From assembly GCA_020736575.1 (NCBI GenBank), contig JAGPYM010000004.1, forward strand, positions 2,232,001 through 2,296,000: 64,000 nt of DNA, read 5' to 3'. The notes beneath the pieces were generated by a model. It was not told where the DNA came from. It made no database searches and saw nothing but the letters and a program-made list of their open reading frames with translations. Numbering within the stretch: position 1 is the first letter of the stretch; the number at the start of each line of letters is the position of its first letter. This document shows positions 9,743-21,517 of the stretch, piece by piece. Made by a program: the position numbers and the translations under genes. This DNA comes from Thelonectria olida. Lineage: Eukaryota > Ascomycota > Sordariomycetes > Hypocreales > Nectriaceae.

Positions 9743-11408
9743 TCATCGACGGGGCTTCCGGCCGATACACACGTAACTATCGATTCACACTGTCAGCATC
9801 ATCGATTGTCTAGAAACCCATCATTCTTCGACCTCAGTCAACTTACAGGGGAAAATACGGCTGTTGTACTCGAATTATATCCCTCGTGTTAGTACAACAC
9901 CCTCCGAATTGGCCCTCATTGGCGGTCGAATGGCAGAGATGCCCATACCTTCAACGCTGGATTACCCGCCTCGCTCCTTGCCTGCGCCACCAGCAGCTGG
10001 AAGTCCGTCACCGACATCCTATCATACTTGATCAGTCTTTTCAATCTTTCGGCATCAACATCTCTCGTACCCTAGGAACTGCGTCATGGGATAGAGCGCT
10101 AGCGAGGACAGCATCTGATTGACGTTCTCGTTGTTCGCCCAGCCGATGTTATAGTCTCGAGCTTCTACATCCCCTCTTCATCAGCATCGTGGGTTGTGAC
10201 CACTGTCTATCAAATTCGTGCAACTTTACCGTTTGACCAGGCGCACATGGGTAACATTAAGAGTCTCGACTCGATTTCCGTGAAGCCCGCGCTCCTCATC
10301 CAAGTTGCCATCTGCAAAGGCGCCCGAGGGTCCTTGTAAGGCTGCGCGCTTTGCAAATACAGCCTGGACCACCTTGACAACGCATGGTCTACGGTGGTAT
10401 CCGTATTAGCAACGTTTCTTGCACTTGAGACTCAAGAATCCTTGCCTCTTGTCAAGCTCCCATTGTCCGATTGAGCGTTAAAGTATATCTCAACCATCTG
10501 GCACCAACCCCCTGGCCGCGTTACTCGGAATATATCTCGCATATAACTTCGCCATCGATTCGCGTGGATCCCTCCTGCCATCATCTGGCTATGGACAACA
10601 TCGAAGTAATTGGACTGGAAAGTGAACCTAGATTGGACGAATACTTAGCCATTTGGCCACGACTCGAAAGTTCTGTCCGTCTCACCGTCCGTTGAGGTCG
10701 TCGACTTGGAGGTCTAGGTTGTCTGGCGGGCTCTCGGGGATCATATGTGGACTTACGTCGATGCCCAAGACCTATATGACTATTTATTAGCTTGATTTGC
10801 GAAAGCGAACAACATCAGCATTGGAAAACATCTTCCTCAACACGAATCGATACGGTGCTGGCTCGACTTGTTTGGTCTGAAGGGAGGAAGCAACCGGCAC
10901 GTTTGATGCCCTACGTGGGACCGTAGTCGCGTTTGCCCTTTCAACGGTGGCGTTATTCCGGTTGAACAAGAATGCCACGAATCGATTCCAGGAGAGCATC
11001 AACGTACCTCCGCATTTGGGTATGACATGGCGACGTCCACGGCCCAGTCCCCCGATCCACATCCGCAGTCGAGGATCCTTCTCGGTGATCTGACAGGAGG
11101 GAATATCAATCTGTTGTCGAACAAGCTGTTTAGTACACCGTGCAATACTTCGAGGCGAGCGATCTCATCCTGAATCGACCGGTCAGACTCTTTCGATGTT
11201 GGCTCCAGCCGGAACCTCTGGAAGTTGCTCCTTACCTCATCGACCGGTACAAAATAGGTGCCATTCGTAAGGGCATATTGTTGATAGCTGCGCCCATGGT
11301 ACTCAACGATCTCGGTGAAAGTTTCGTCAAGGGGCACCGTTCCGTCTCTTCAAGGAGCTTAGCGACAGACTGCGGTTGGGACAGGAGATCATCTTACTCG
11401 GTGTCCAT
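9743..11408 (-). CDS. LaeA-like SAM-dependent methyltransferase, nine exons
   Basis: The reading frame appears only after splicing. Exons are 11408-11398, 11347-11008, 10771-10686, 10627-10446, 10388-10230, 10164-10071, 10018-9949, 9860-9847 and 9776-9743, giving 329 residues. Motif I is ILDCGCGSGDWAVDVA near 95-110, followed by AEVLGIDVSPHMIPESPPDN and LQVDDLN. Next comes YFDVVHSQMMAGGIHANRW, then RVTRPGGWCQMVE, and the protein ends with YVCIGRKPRR. This series is typical of the large fungal family of class I methyltransferases that includes LaeA. LaeA itself is a regulator of secondary metabolism, but most paralogues have no known substrate. Intron 4 (10445-10389) uses a GC donor, intron 2 is long (236 nt), and exon 8 is only 14 nt. 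Junctions were chosen because each restores the family's sequence. No biosynthetic enzyme lies nearby. Confidence 0.85.
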
Positions 11409-14400
11409 GATGCTGGCTTGGTTTCACACCTCTAGGCTTTCGAAGAGCTTGTGAGTATGGAAAATGGACTTGAAATATCTTCAACGACATGAATCAGGCT
11501 GAATATGTTTCTGCTCAGCGCGATTTAGGTTACTATCCGTTTCTATAAGGAGTCAGGTGGCACCCCGAACGTGGCCCCAGTCCACACATTGAGGGCCACC
11601 CTGGCGCCGGGATCCAAAGTCATATCTGGGCCTAAGGAAGTTCTTGCATATGGCGGCCTTGGGTCAGACTCACAAGCACGAGGAGGCCCTCCGTTGTTGA
11701 ACAAGGTGGAGATGACGGGCACCGAATTATTCAGATTGGTCGTGGAAGACTCTGCCTCTCAAGATATTGCGCCGATCTTGGGCTCTGAAGGCAAGCTTGT
11801 CTTTCCGGCACTTGCTTTGAGTTCTGCCACCTCAATACTGAGCCCACTTCGCATCAGGGATCAGACAGAGACCTAAGGCTGTGAGCTAGTCTATATGAGC
11901 AATGACTGAATACTGAGATGGAAGACAAGTGTCAGACTGCGAAAATTGACGATCAATGAGGGCCCAATGAGGGAGGAAACTCGCTGAGTGTCGTCATGAA
12001 TTTGTCTGTCAACGATGTTGGCCGCTCTGGTTGCCTCAGAAGGAGACGAGTTTGTGCAGTCTTGGTATGAACATGGGGGTGACGGATCGCCATGGATCAA
12101 ATCAGACGAAGCTCACTGGAACGACTTAGGACGCCTCGTCTACCACCCTTTTCCATGCTTGGGCGATGGCATTGGTTCCACCCCAAGTGGAGGGGTTGGT
12201 GCGGCATGTCCAGACAAGACTACGGTCAACTATAGATGCATCGCTGGGTTCCAGGGCTTCCCTCCCGTTGCGCCCCATTGGAGCCACCTAAATGGATCCA
12301 TACTACGCCAGAAATCTTCCCACCCTGTTGACTACGCAACTGCCAGGATGTTGCTGAGGTTGGTGGAATCTACAGGTGGCTTGAGGCCCTTGGCTTGGAT
12401 CACAGAGGAGAGACGAGAACGAATCATTTGGAGCTAAAGACAACACCGTCACTCAAGTCCTTTGTCGTATCTACCTGACGTGGTGGCCTTCGGGGGAGAA
12501 AACGACTTGTGTGATACAACATGAGGAGGGGCACATGTGGTTTGATGACGTCTTGCAGGGGATACACAGGACCGTTTGACCAACAAGAGGCCTTGTCAGT
12601 GACCGGAACATCGACAAGCCGCGCAAATACCGAGGACATGGACTTGGGACTTGGGACTCGGCGTGAGGTGGGCTGAAGGTGTCGCGCCATCCCGAGAGCT
12701 GGCGGCCCACGGCTGCGAGCCGCTGTGCACACAGATGGTGTGGTCCTGCCATGGACTTTACCATTCCCCCAGCTTGTGAAGCATGGAAACCGAGGAAACA
12801 ACCGACAGTTGGCAGCCTAATAATAAAGCCTTACTACCAGAAGAGGTTGACCATCGCCAGGGCTCAGGGGTAGAGGCTTGATCCACATTCTGGAAAACGG
12901 GGGCCCCTCAATGTTGAGCAAGGGAAATTCCAGGACCATGATACAATGACTTCGACTCTTCACCGCCTCCTGAGTCCACTTGCAGGCTCATGACGGGCCT
13001 CTCGGACAGAAAGCGGCATATTATGCACCACCCAAAGGTAGGAGCCTTTAAGTGGTAGGGGTTGACGGGAAGGAGGTCTCACGGGCTACATTTGGCGTCG
13101 GGACTGGGTCGCTAAGTTGCATCGGGCTGCGGCCTCTCGCAGATGGTGCAGGTTGTCTTCGTACCGCCCAACGCTTGGCTTTCCATGATGAGCATCATAC
13201 GACCAGTGGCTACATGGTTAGTCGTGCAGCTCCAAGGGTTTGGTGAACAAACGAGATAGCAAGAGCAGCAGCCATTCCAAGCCGGTGTCTCACCCGATGT
13301 GTCGACGGGCCGCTGCTAGACTGTCAAATCCGGTGTTTTACTTGAGCACCTTCCAGACTCTCGGTGCTCTTCCGTCCCTAGTCGTCCCTCTGGTTCTACC
13401 TCAAGCACCCTTGGCAGGCCTTGGAACCAGGTATCTGGCGCCGCCAAAGGCTAGTGTTGTCTGCCAGTGGGTTCACTTGAACAACGACCCCTACTCCCGC
13501 ATCCCCCCCCACAAGGGACCTTCTTCCCAAGTTCCCGTTCTTCATCTCACTCTTGACACCATTCACGACAGGCACGACTTCAGCTACCTGCGGAGAACCC
13601 GGCACGCGAGTCATATTCTCAGAAGGCTGAGGAGACATTCGTTCACGGAATCCACCTGGTACTGAATAATGATCTGACCGCAAAAGATGTCTTGAAAAGG
13701 CCATCAAACATTCTGCCTCGGACAGTTGGGTTGTTAGCCAACATTCCAAGGCGGAAGCTAGGCTCTTAGCAGCGCCCTGTTTTGGAAATAAAAGACGCGC
13801 AGATGATCAGCAAACGATTACGAGATAGTATTGCTCTTGGGCGAAGGACACAATTGCGCAAAGTGCTGCTACGTTATCATTGTCTGCGACGTCCCAAAGG
13901 CTTGGGTCCACATCCAATCTTGTACGGCCGCTACGGCCCGCTAGGATGGAGGGTGTGGGGGACATGGGAGCGCCGAACTCTCCACAAAGCTGCGAGCTGG
14001 ATGCTCGAGTGAATGATTCTGCGGCCCTGTCAACGTGCCGAGCCCACAGCATGCAACGGCCATCCTTGCGAGCTGATGTGCTTTAGCCGCGGTCTCCCTC
14101 AGGAAATGTCGTCGATGGAGACAGTCCTCAAAGCTCCATCATCTCCAACCTTTTGGCCTCGCCAGCGAGCGAGTGACCTGCTTGGTGCCGGCCGAGACAG
14201 GGGAGCCTTGCTCGTGCCACCGTTTACCGACCCAAGCTCTCGGGATTGGGACCAGAGAGTCGGGAAACGGTGGGCTGTGCTTGGAGGGAGAGACGGCGAG
14301 GCGAGCCCGACGGCTAGGTTCCGTCCAGTCTGTTGGTAGCTGAAACCGTACAGCCACAGCCACAACTAGCAGATTCCTCTGACTTGTGCTTCGTACGAAG

Positions 14401-15262
14401 TATCTACCACATGCTTCATCCTTCGGTGTGGAGGTGGTTCCAAACGCCCCTTCTGTCGGGCAATGTAACCGATGCATGGGATGATCCAACGCCAATCAAA
14501 TGGTTAAATTGCATGGGAAACGGCAAACTTGGAAGCAAATGATCCAGAAAAAAGGCAGGTCCATTTCTATTTTGCAATCCATTCATAACACCCGACATTT
14601 TTGTCTACTCCCGTCGTAATGTATCCCTAATAATCCCTCTTCAAGAAGCGAGGGCTACTCTAGAAGACGGCCAACGAAAGAAGAAAAACGCAGTATTGTA
14701 CAACATGACAGGTCACCTCTTGCCACCCCCGCTCCGTCTCTGTTACCCTCCCTTTCGCATCTTCTACTCTTTTGCGATCAGCGTGAATCTTCTGGTTAGC
14801 CAGGATCCCTGTCTCTTGCTTATCCCCCTTTCTCCTGCTTCTGGGGGCTGGAAGTGGCTCACGACAGCCAAAGAGGCTGCTGTGGTACGCGACTTTGAAA
14901 CGCCCTTTGCAAGTACCCGTTATGCAGGTGACTCCCGAATGAGAAGTCGTCGATCCCTGGGTCAAGTTGCTGAAAAATAGAAACCCAAACCAAAGCTCGC
15001 ATGGAAAAAGCAAAGCGGCATTGGCTTAATGCAACCCTCGAACAGACTCCAACCAAAGGTACCGCCCAAATTGCTCAATGATTGACTCATGAGCTCATAT
15101 CAGAGCACATTTGCAGATGGGAAATGCACAGTGGTCCATGTGGCGGCGGGGAAACGACGCAGAGCAACATCGGCCGAGTTTTCGGCCGGGCCGGTGCAGG
15201 AGACGCGGGAAAAGGAACACTTCTAGTTTTCTTCTCTGCGAGGAGGAAGAGCATGACATCTT
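11409..15262. other. 3.9-kb intergenic region, no convincing gene
   Basis: This covers the promoter of the methyltransferase and the 3' flank of LSB6. Open frames at 11571-11876 and 12015-12437 on the + strand reach 101 and 140 codons but show no family motif. The first lacks an ATG start, and the opposite strand is nearly as open. Further frames at 12424-12801, 13240-13665 and 14139-14495 look like chance openings. No RNA gene or transposon was recognised. Confidence 0.45.
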
Positions 15263-17715
15263 TTAGCACCACGTGAAGACAGGGTTCCTGCTCTTCACGG
15301 CCTCGAGTCGCTCCACAATCACCTTGCGCTGGTTGCCCATTTGACCCTCGGCCGCAGCGTAGCCGAGATCGCCCTCGACATCGCCGTCGTCGTAGGCGTC
15401 ATATGTTGGGCCTCCGTAGAACTGCTGGGCGATGCTGCTGTTCCGGCGAGCAGCAGCATTAGCGAACGAGTACCGTCGTTGTTGATGTGGCACCTGACGC
15501 GGGGGCTCGTACATGTTGAGCGCGCGGGCCGGGCCCTGGAAACTGGATCGGAAACCAGACGGCTGGAGAGCGGGACGCTCTCCAACATCACCATTATGTG
15601 ACCCAGCCGTTCGGAGGTTGGGTTCGCTTAGATGGGTCGTTTCCTCGGGTGAGTGAGCAGTCTCGCTTGTTGGCGAGGCGATCTCGAAACGCCCGGGATG
15701 GGGCATGTCAGCCGGTGCGGTAGCGAGACCAAGGAGGTCAACGACGGGGACCTTGGGTGCCGGGGCAGAACTGGCAATATCCGCCTCGTCCATCGACTGA
15801 CGGACTTGGGGATTGCGACGGACCTCGGACGGCGTTGCCTGCATAGGGACGGCGACGGGCACGTCGACGAGGTCGTCCCAGACGCAAACCTTTGCGCGGC
15901 GAGTAAGTTCTAGGGGACCGTGATCGGGCGTCTTGAGCGTCTCAACCACGTTCCAGGCCTGGCCCTTCATGACAGCAATCTGCTTTGCGAACATGCGCTC
16001 CTGGAAATCCTCGTCCATCTGGAATACCCTTTTGAGGGCGAGCGTTGTCTGGCTCCACCAGGCCGTCGAAGTGAGGAGGGGGAGGAAGTGATCCCGCGTC
16101 TTTTGCGAAAAAGGCCTTCCAATGAGGTCAACAGGAAGAAAGAGCCAGCCGAAGGGAAAACTGGCCATATGTTAGCAAATTCATTCTGTGAAGATGATTC
16201 GGGACCTTTGGTACCTTCTCCAGGCATCGGGGTGTTTCCAGGGCCACGAGAGCGAGTTATCAATGGCTCCGATAGTGATAGCCGGCTCGTCCCCAGTATG
16301 ACGATTGTTCGTAGCGTCCATGGGCTTTTGCACCTTATACGGATATGAAGCTCGGGTGGCACGCGGGGGTTGTTGGCTGAGATCAACAGGTCGGGGACCC
16401 TCTTCCTCGACGACAGTTTCCATGTTCATCTGGATAGGGTCTGATACGACAGAGACCTTGCCTCCCTCCCAGTCGACCTTGATCATCCAGTTATCTAACC
16501 CTCGGTCTGTATTTCTCATGATGTAATCGAGAATCACAAGCTTCTCGAGCTCCTCTCGGAAGGACTCCTTCAAGTTCTCGGTCCAGACGAAATTATCGGG
16601 GCCTAGAGGGGTGCTTTCCTGACCACCCTGCTCATCATCGCTACCGTATGCATCGTCCGGCGATGCGGCACTGGAGGGACGGCAACTTTCGGTCCATCTT
16701 CTCCGCTTCTTCTTCTGCCCGTCGTTTGCTCTGAAGCCTGCCCAGTACTGATCGGGCCAAGGGTGTTCGCGCAGGAAGACATTGGCGTCCTTGAACCCCT
16801 TGAGGAACACCTGGAAGCTGCCCGGTTTCTCGGGTAGAGGCTTCTTCTTACGATGGAACTTGCGGCGGTCCCAGAAGGGGTAGTGGAAGGACTTGGAGGA
16901 GAGGTAGACAACGTCGGTGTAGGGGACAAGGTTCGTACGCAACTGGTAATCGAGAACGTAGGCGGCGGCTTCGCTGACGTAGGAGAGATTGGGAATCAAA
17001 CTGTCATAGGGTAAGTTTGGGCGAGTGACAAAGAAGCATATGTGATGATGACATACCAAGCTCGGCCAAAGCAGCAGGGGAACAAGTTTCGATGGATCCA
17101 TTTGTTCCACTTGGGGTTTCCAGCTGCATAGGGTTCCTCATCCTTGGGCTTGAAGACGCCAACAATCTTGCCATCCGGGTTGCGCGCGAAGTAGCTGCCG
17201 GAACTGCCTTGAGAGATCATGCTGGGGTGCACTTCTTGACGGATGGCGGTTCGGACACTTTCGACGATGGCTTCGAACTCAGCCTTTGTCATTACGCCGT
17301 CCTGAGGCGCGGCGATGCTCTCCGCAGTGACAGGCCGTACGCCCTCAGGAGCCTGGAAGACTGAATAGTGAATCTCGAGACGCTCTTCTTCGCCGGCCTG
17401 GTTCCTGCCCTTGCGCTTGAAGCGGGAGGCGATCTCGTCGGCCCAGCGCTCGAGGCGGGCGTTGATGGCCTTGAGGTCGACGCCGGCATTGCTGCCGACG
17501 CGCTGGCGGAACTTGGGCCGCGAGGAGGATGACTTGGGGCTGGTCATGCCGGAGCGATGGCGCGGTTGCGAGGCGACATATCGGGGCGCGGCTGGAGGCT
17601 GTAGGGAGGCGTATGACTGAGAGAGGGGGTCTTCGAAGTCGGAGTCGTCGCTCTGATCGTCGGCCTGGGCGAGGCGTTCGTAGCCCGTCGTGGCGGGACG
17701 GGAGGATCGAGGCAT
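15263..17715 (-). CDS. LSB6: Type II phosphatidylinositol 4-kinase (Lsb6)
   Basis: Three exons, 17715-17057, 17000-16215 and 16160-15263, give 780 residues. The kinase makes PI4P from phosphatidylinositol on Golgi, endosomal or vacuolar membranes. An acidic/serine-rich N-terminus precedes the kinase N-lobe with SGSYFARNPDGKIVGVFKPK. The cysteine patch CCFGRAC (C214, C215, C220) corresponds to the palmitoylated CCPC-type motif of type II kinases. The catalytic loop DYIMRNTDRGLDNWMIK lies near 376-392, and the metal-binding AIDNSLSWPWKHP near 462. The family's FLPVDLIGRPFS-type helical end follows intron 2. The last 150 residues are low-complexity and may be regulatory. All three exons join in frame at the standard family sequence, so the model is firm. 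Confidence 0.95.
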
Positions 17716-20356
17716 GATGAGAATGGGAGAGGTTTAGAGAGGGAGATGAGGACGGAGGACGTCAATGATGGGACGTCGAGGATGGGGGATAGGAGAACCA
17801 GAGTCGGATTAGGAAGCTGACACGGCCATTACTGAGTATGAAACAGCTCAGTTGTATGGTAGATTTGAGGGAGGAGATTGATGATGAGTATTCGTAGACA
17901 GTTGGATGAATCGGGTAATGTGACGTCGCTGATTGGGAGCAGTTGTAATTATGGATGGTTGTGGTCAAGTCAAATCGTCGCCCCCCTGACGAAACGATAT
18001 GAGGGAATCTAGACCGTGACGGGTACGCGTGTGCCTGCTAAACCAAAGGCGTCGGGGAGGGAAAAAAAAAAAAGGACGATCGCACGTCTGAGCTGAGAAG
18101 GGAAAGAAACAGTAAAGTCACAATCAATAGCCTGAAAAGGTACGAGGAAAATCAATCGTGCAACCCTGATGAGGTGATGATCCAAGTGACGAACTTTGCA
18201 GTCGTTGGTCTTGGGTCTCGCAATTGCACATGCTGTCATCTTGCGGCTCTGATAGCGTCCCCCGGCCTCACTGATGGCCCAGTCCGGTTTCCGTCTAGGT
18301 AGATACATCTGGTCAACGAATGCTGTGCTCTTTTTGCTTTGCTTCAGCCTGGATGGCTTGCGGCCGCAGCGTGTTTGCCACGAACTCACAGTGGGGACCT
18401 TCTTCTCCTTCACATCCCCCATGGATGTTGTTATTGATATTTGTGCATTGATGCATTGATGTGCTTTTTGCTCCTGAGCGCCATGTTGCTGACCCCCTGT
18501 GATTAAGAATGGGGCTTGGAAATTTCCCTTCATCAAGCATCGACATGTTTAGATCTGAATCATCCTATCGATAATAGACTCCCCCCCAAGACTATTCCCT
18601 GCTGGTAATGTTTTGTCTCTTCTTCTTCTCTTTCCAAAGCCAACAAAGTTTCTGTCTTAGCCTTCCATCGCTTCATCACGCCATGGGATCGACTCTTTCT
18701 CGGACCCCGCGGCGCTCGGGACGCTGCCAATTCCCCGGATCGGATCCCTCGAGCATCCCTGCGGCCGAGAGGCCAGGCAGCGGGACAGTGGACTCGCATC
18801 TTATTAATGCGGGCAGCTGCCTATATCCGGACCTTATTACGAAGTAGATACGAGGCGTGATGAGGCAGCAGATATGTTAGCGGAGCGGCAATGTCCATAT
18901 CTCATGGCGGTTTCTGCCTTTTCCCCTTTCTGTTGACATCATGGCACCACGTCAATGTGATTATGCATGCACATCTCACAGTTGGAATGGTCTGGGTCAT
19001 TGGCACTCGCATTCTCTGACTGTCAGTTTGTCTAGTTCCTTTCATTGGTGCTGACGGCTGAAGCGCCCTTCGGCCCCTCCCATCCACCGCCGTCACTGCC
19101 TCCCATCAACCCATACAGAGTTTCTGGGTTGAAAGATGCTCCGGCGTCTTGGGCCTAACTCGAGCTAAGCCCCCTCTCGTGCTTAGTGGCTTGCCTCTCG
19201 AGTGTTGGCCATGGCCTTTCTCCTCGACTTTGGACGATTGCGGGGAAGGGTGTCGATGTGTCTGTCGCCAGCTCCCGCTCGCCTCGTTCTTGGCGTCGCC
19301 CTCGCTCGGCCGAAGCTTCGGTTCTTGACGAATGATGGTCCATGATCGTTTCGATTGAGTTTTGTGTCTCCCTTTGAACGGCCTGTTGCCACGGTGTTGC
19401 CTGCTGCTCTTCTTCATTCTGTACGCCTTGGGGGCATATCGCAGCCGTATTCGTGCAAAGACGGATTCGCCAATGCTATGTACGTCATGGGAGGGCGTTG
19501 GCACGTTTCGCCAGCCCTTGTCTGGCCATGATCGACTGGTCCCGTCGAGAGCAGAGTCTGGGTGAGTAGGTATTATTAGTGCCCCAAGCCCATCGATATG
19601 CTCATCTCTCTCCAAAAAAAGCAAAAGCCAAAACGTGCCGTGGCCAACGGCGGCTGGGGACCATGCCCTCCTCCCGCGGATGGTCGTCCGCTGGCCGGCA
19701 TCAAGAGTCCGGCGGTTGAGATGGTTGTCTCAACGCAGCGCCCGCGTGCTGCATATCAAGGTTCAGACCGGTTTTGGGTGGCTTGCTGCAGGATGCTGGC
19801 AACCACCTAGTCGAAAATAGACAAAGAAAAGATGCTCTCTTCTGCTGATCAGATGACTTCGCCTCGGGGGAGAGGGTGGGAACATTCGTTGACCTTGACC
19901 CTTCTTGTGGCATGGCGGCGGGATGCATGGATATGATGCATGGATGGCTCACACCTCACGGCCCTTACCCCCTTCATGCTGTCTTACCTCCCCTTTCACC
20001 CAATCGTCTATAAGTGGGCGATGCGCCTCTGCCCAAGCTGAAAGTGAATGTGCGTGCTGGTGTGTACTTTTAAGATAATCTGGTCCTGCAATCTCATCCT
20101 CTTGCTGGGCTTCCTGTTACGCAACATCAATCGTTGTCTCAGTCTCGCAGATGCTACGTCCTGTCATTTGTGCAACTTGAGACCGTCCAATACAAAGACT
20201 CTCATTCCTTCCCCCCCCCCCTCTTACCTTCGACGACCCCTTCTTGGACTGTATCTTGTATCAATACTGCACATCCCGCAGCTCCTCCTACTCTGCCTTG
20301 TCTAAACTCTTCAACCATCCCGGCATTTGATAGCAGCCAAGACCAAGACCAGCAAG
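17716..20356. other. Divergent intergenic region, no gene seen
   Basis: This 2.6-kb spacer lies between the LSB6 start and the small basic protein. It contains an A12 run at 18062-18073 and several C/T-rich stretches. Open frames on both strands are short and overlap each other. The last 350 nt probably form the 5' UTR of the downstream gene. Confidence 0.5.
20000..20014 (+). promoter_or_regulatory. CCAAT box and TATA-like element of the small basic-protein gene
   Basis: CCAAT at 20000-20004 is followed by TATAAG at 20009-20014, about 345 nt upstream of the ATG at 20357. If transcription starts just downstream, the leader would include an 85-codon upstream ORF beginning with an ATG at 20048. 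Confidence 0.35.
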
Positions 20357-20836
20357 ATGACAGCCGGCGTCGTCCCTTTCGAGCCCACCGTTATTGTCTC
20401 TGTTCCTGCCGCCGACCACGATGCTATGCGAGGGCGCAGGCGAGATCGCAGCATGACAAGGGGGAACGTCCGCGCCATTCGCTGCGCGCCCTCGGACGAG
20501 TGCAGCACCCTCCGAGGTCGTTCCCGCCGCCGGGCAAACTCGCCGGCCCTGAGCTACTCCTCCCGGGCCCCCTCCCCGAGAGTTCCATCGCCAACACGAC
20601 GACGGCTGCTTCACGCCCGAATCCGCCGCGAGCACTGTCCCTCACGGGTGTCTTCCCCGGTCGAGCCCCAGCAGGTCGTCTTCCGACGTCGTCAACGGAC
20701 TCGGAGCCGGAGTCGAGGTCCCCGGATGGACGTGGAGCCAGGGCCACCACGTTTGGCTGATGTCTTGTCCGGGCTGCGGAATGAACTTCATGCGAGCTCT
20801 GACGAAGACGAGGGGCCAAAGCACGACAAGCCCTAA
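20357..20836 (+). CDS. Small basic RS-rich protein of unknown function
   Basis: I do not recognise the family. The ATG at 20357 follows a CT-rich leader and an AAGACCAGCAAG context. The frame gives 159 residues. The first 25 (MTAGVVPFEPTVIVSVPAAD...) read as ordinary protein. The middle is strongly basic with many RRR and RSR/SP dipeptides, such as RGRSRRRANSP and RRRQRTRSRSRGPR. The end is acidic, with a SSDEDEG segment. This composition resembles nuclear RS-type or intrinsically disordered proteins. A second frame is open across the 3' half (ending at 20760), so a missed intron or frame change cannot be excluded. A T28 run begins 114 nt after the stop. Confidence 0.6.
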   Translation: MTAGVVPFEPTVIVSVPAADHDAMRGRRRDRSMTRGNVRAIRCAPSDECSTLRGRSRRRANSPALSYSSRAPSPRVPSPTRRRLLHARIRREHCPSRVSSPVEPQQVVFRRRQRTRSRSRGPRMDVEPGPPRLADVLSGLRNELHASSDEDEGPKHDKP

Positions 20837-20948
20837 ACAATTCGACAACCAAGGACTCCAGTGACTACTCTATCGAGAATGAAAACGGAAATCGAAGTAC
20901 GGCGGGCGGGATAACCAACCAAGCCCGCTTGGCATATTCTATGTAACA

Positions 20949-20950
<2 letters not shown>

Positions 20951-20978
<28 letters not shown>
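20951..20978. repeat. Poly(T) tract, 28 nt
   Basis: An uninterrupted run of 28 T on the + strand lies 114 nt past the stop of the small basic-protein gene. It could be a mononucleotide microsatellite or the tail of an old retroposed copy; no element is recognisable next to it. Confidence 0.9.
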
Positions 20979-20981
<3 letters not shown>

Positions 20982-21372
20982 AACTTGGCATTTCTTTTGT
21001 TTTTACATCAAATCAATATCTGTAAGCTATCGGATGATGGGAATGGGAAGGGAATGGCGTTTCAGTGACTGCCCGCTTGGAATCTGGGCTTGCCGGTCAA
21101 AGTCGAAGGTGAAGCAGGGCTTGCATCGGCCTTTTGATGAGAAATCGGGCGAATTGGTTCATTTGTACGATAAGAATTGCAATAACTGGCGGCTCTTTGC
21201 CACCTAACTAGGTCAGAATGAATACATGAAACACTCTTAGTTATCAGTTGTTCTTTTTTCTTCTCTGATCAGTGCGAAGTGAAATGAATCATGGTTGTTT
21301 TCCCTCTCACATGTTTCTCTACCACCCCCCCCCCCAATCAGCCCATTTTAGAAACATTGAGAGGCACCGACG

Positions 21373-21517
21373 TACATAGGTAGGCAGGTACCTAAAGCCC
21401 CCCGATTGTAAGGCTTTTATCCTTTAAAAAAAAAAAAAAAAGCATGGTGTGCATTGAGAGTTCAGCCATCATGATGCCATATTCATTATGTATTTCATCT
21501 ACCTACCTACCTATGTA
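21373..21517. repeat. Short imperfect inverted repeat, MITE-like hairpin
   Basis: The 18-nt arms at 21373-21390 and 21500-21517 are reverse complements at 17 of 18 positions and carry the motif TACATAGGTAGG on the left. The spacer of 109 nt is non-coding and includes an A16 run. Each arm begins or ends with TA, which could represent a TA target duplication. The size, lack of coding sequence and terminal arms fit a MITE, but a simple palindromic promoter motif is equally possible. Confidence 0.5.

Noticed and set aside
9743..11408. Secondary-metabolite gene cluster around the LaeA-like methyltransferase
   Set aside because: Neighbours are AIM41 and LSB6, with no polyketide synthase, peptide synthetase, terpene cyclase, P450 or cluster transporter in view.
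13240..13665. 141-codon frame between the methyltransferase and LSB6
   Set aside because: No motif, no promoter context, and neighbouring frames on both strands are similarly open.
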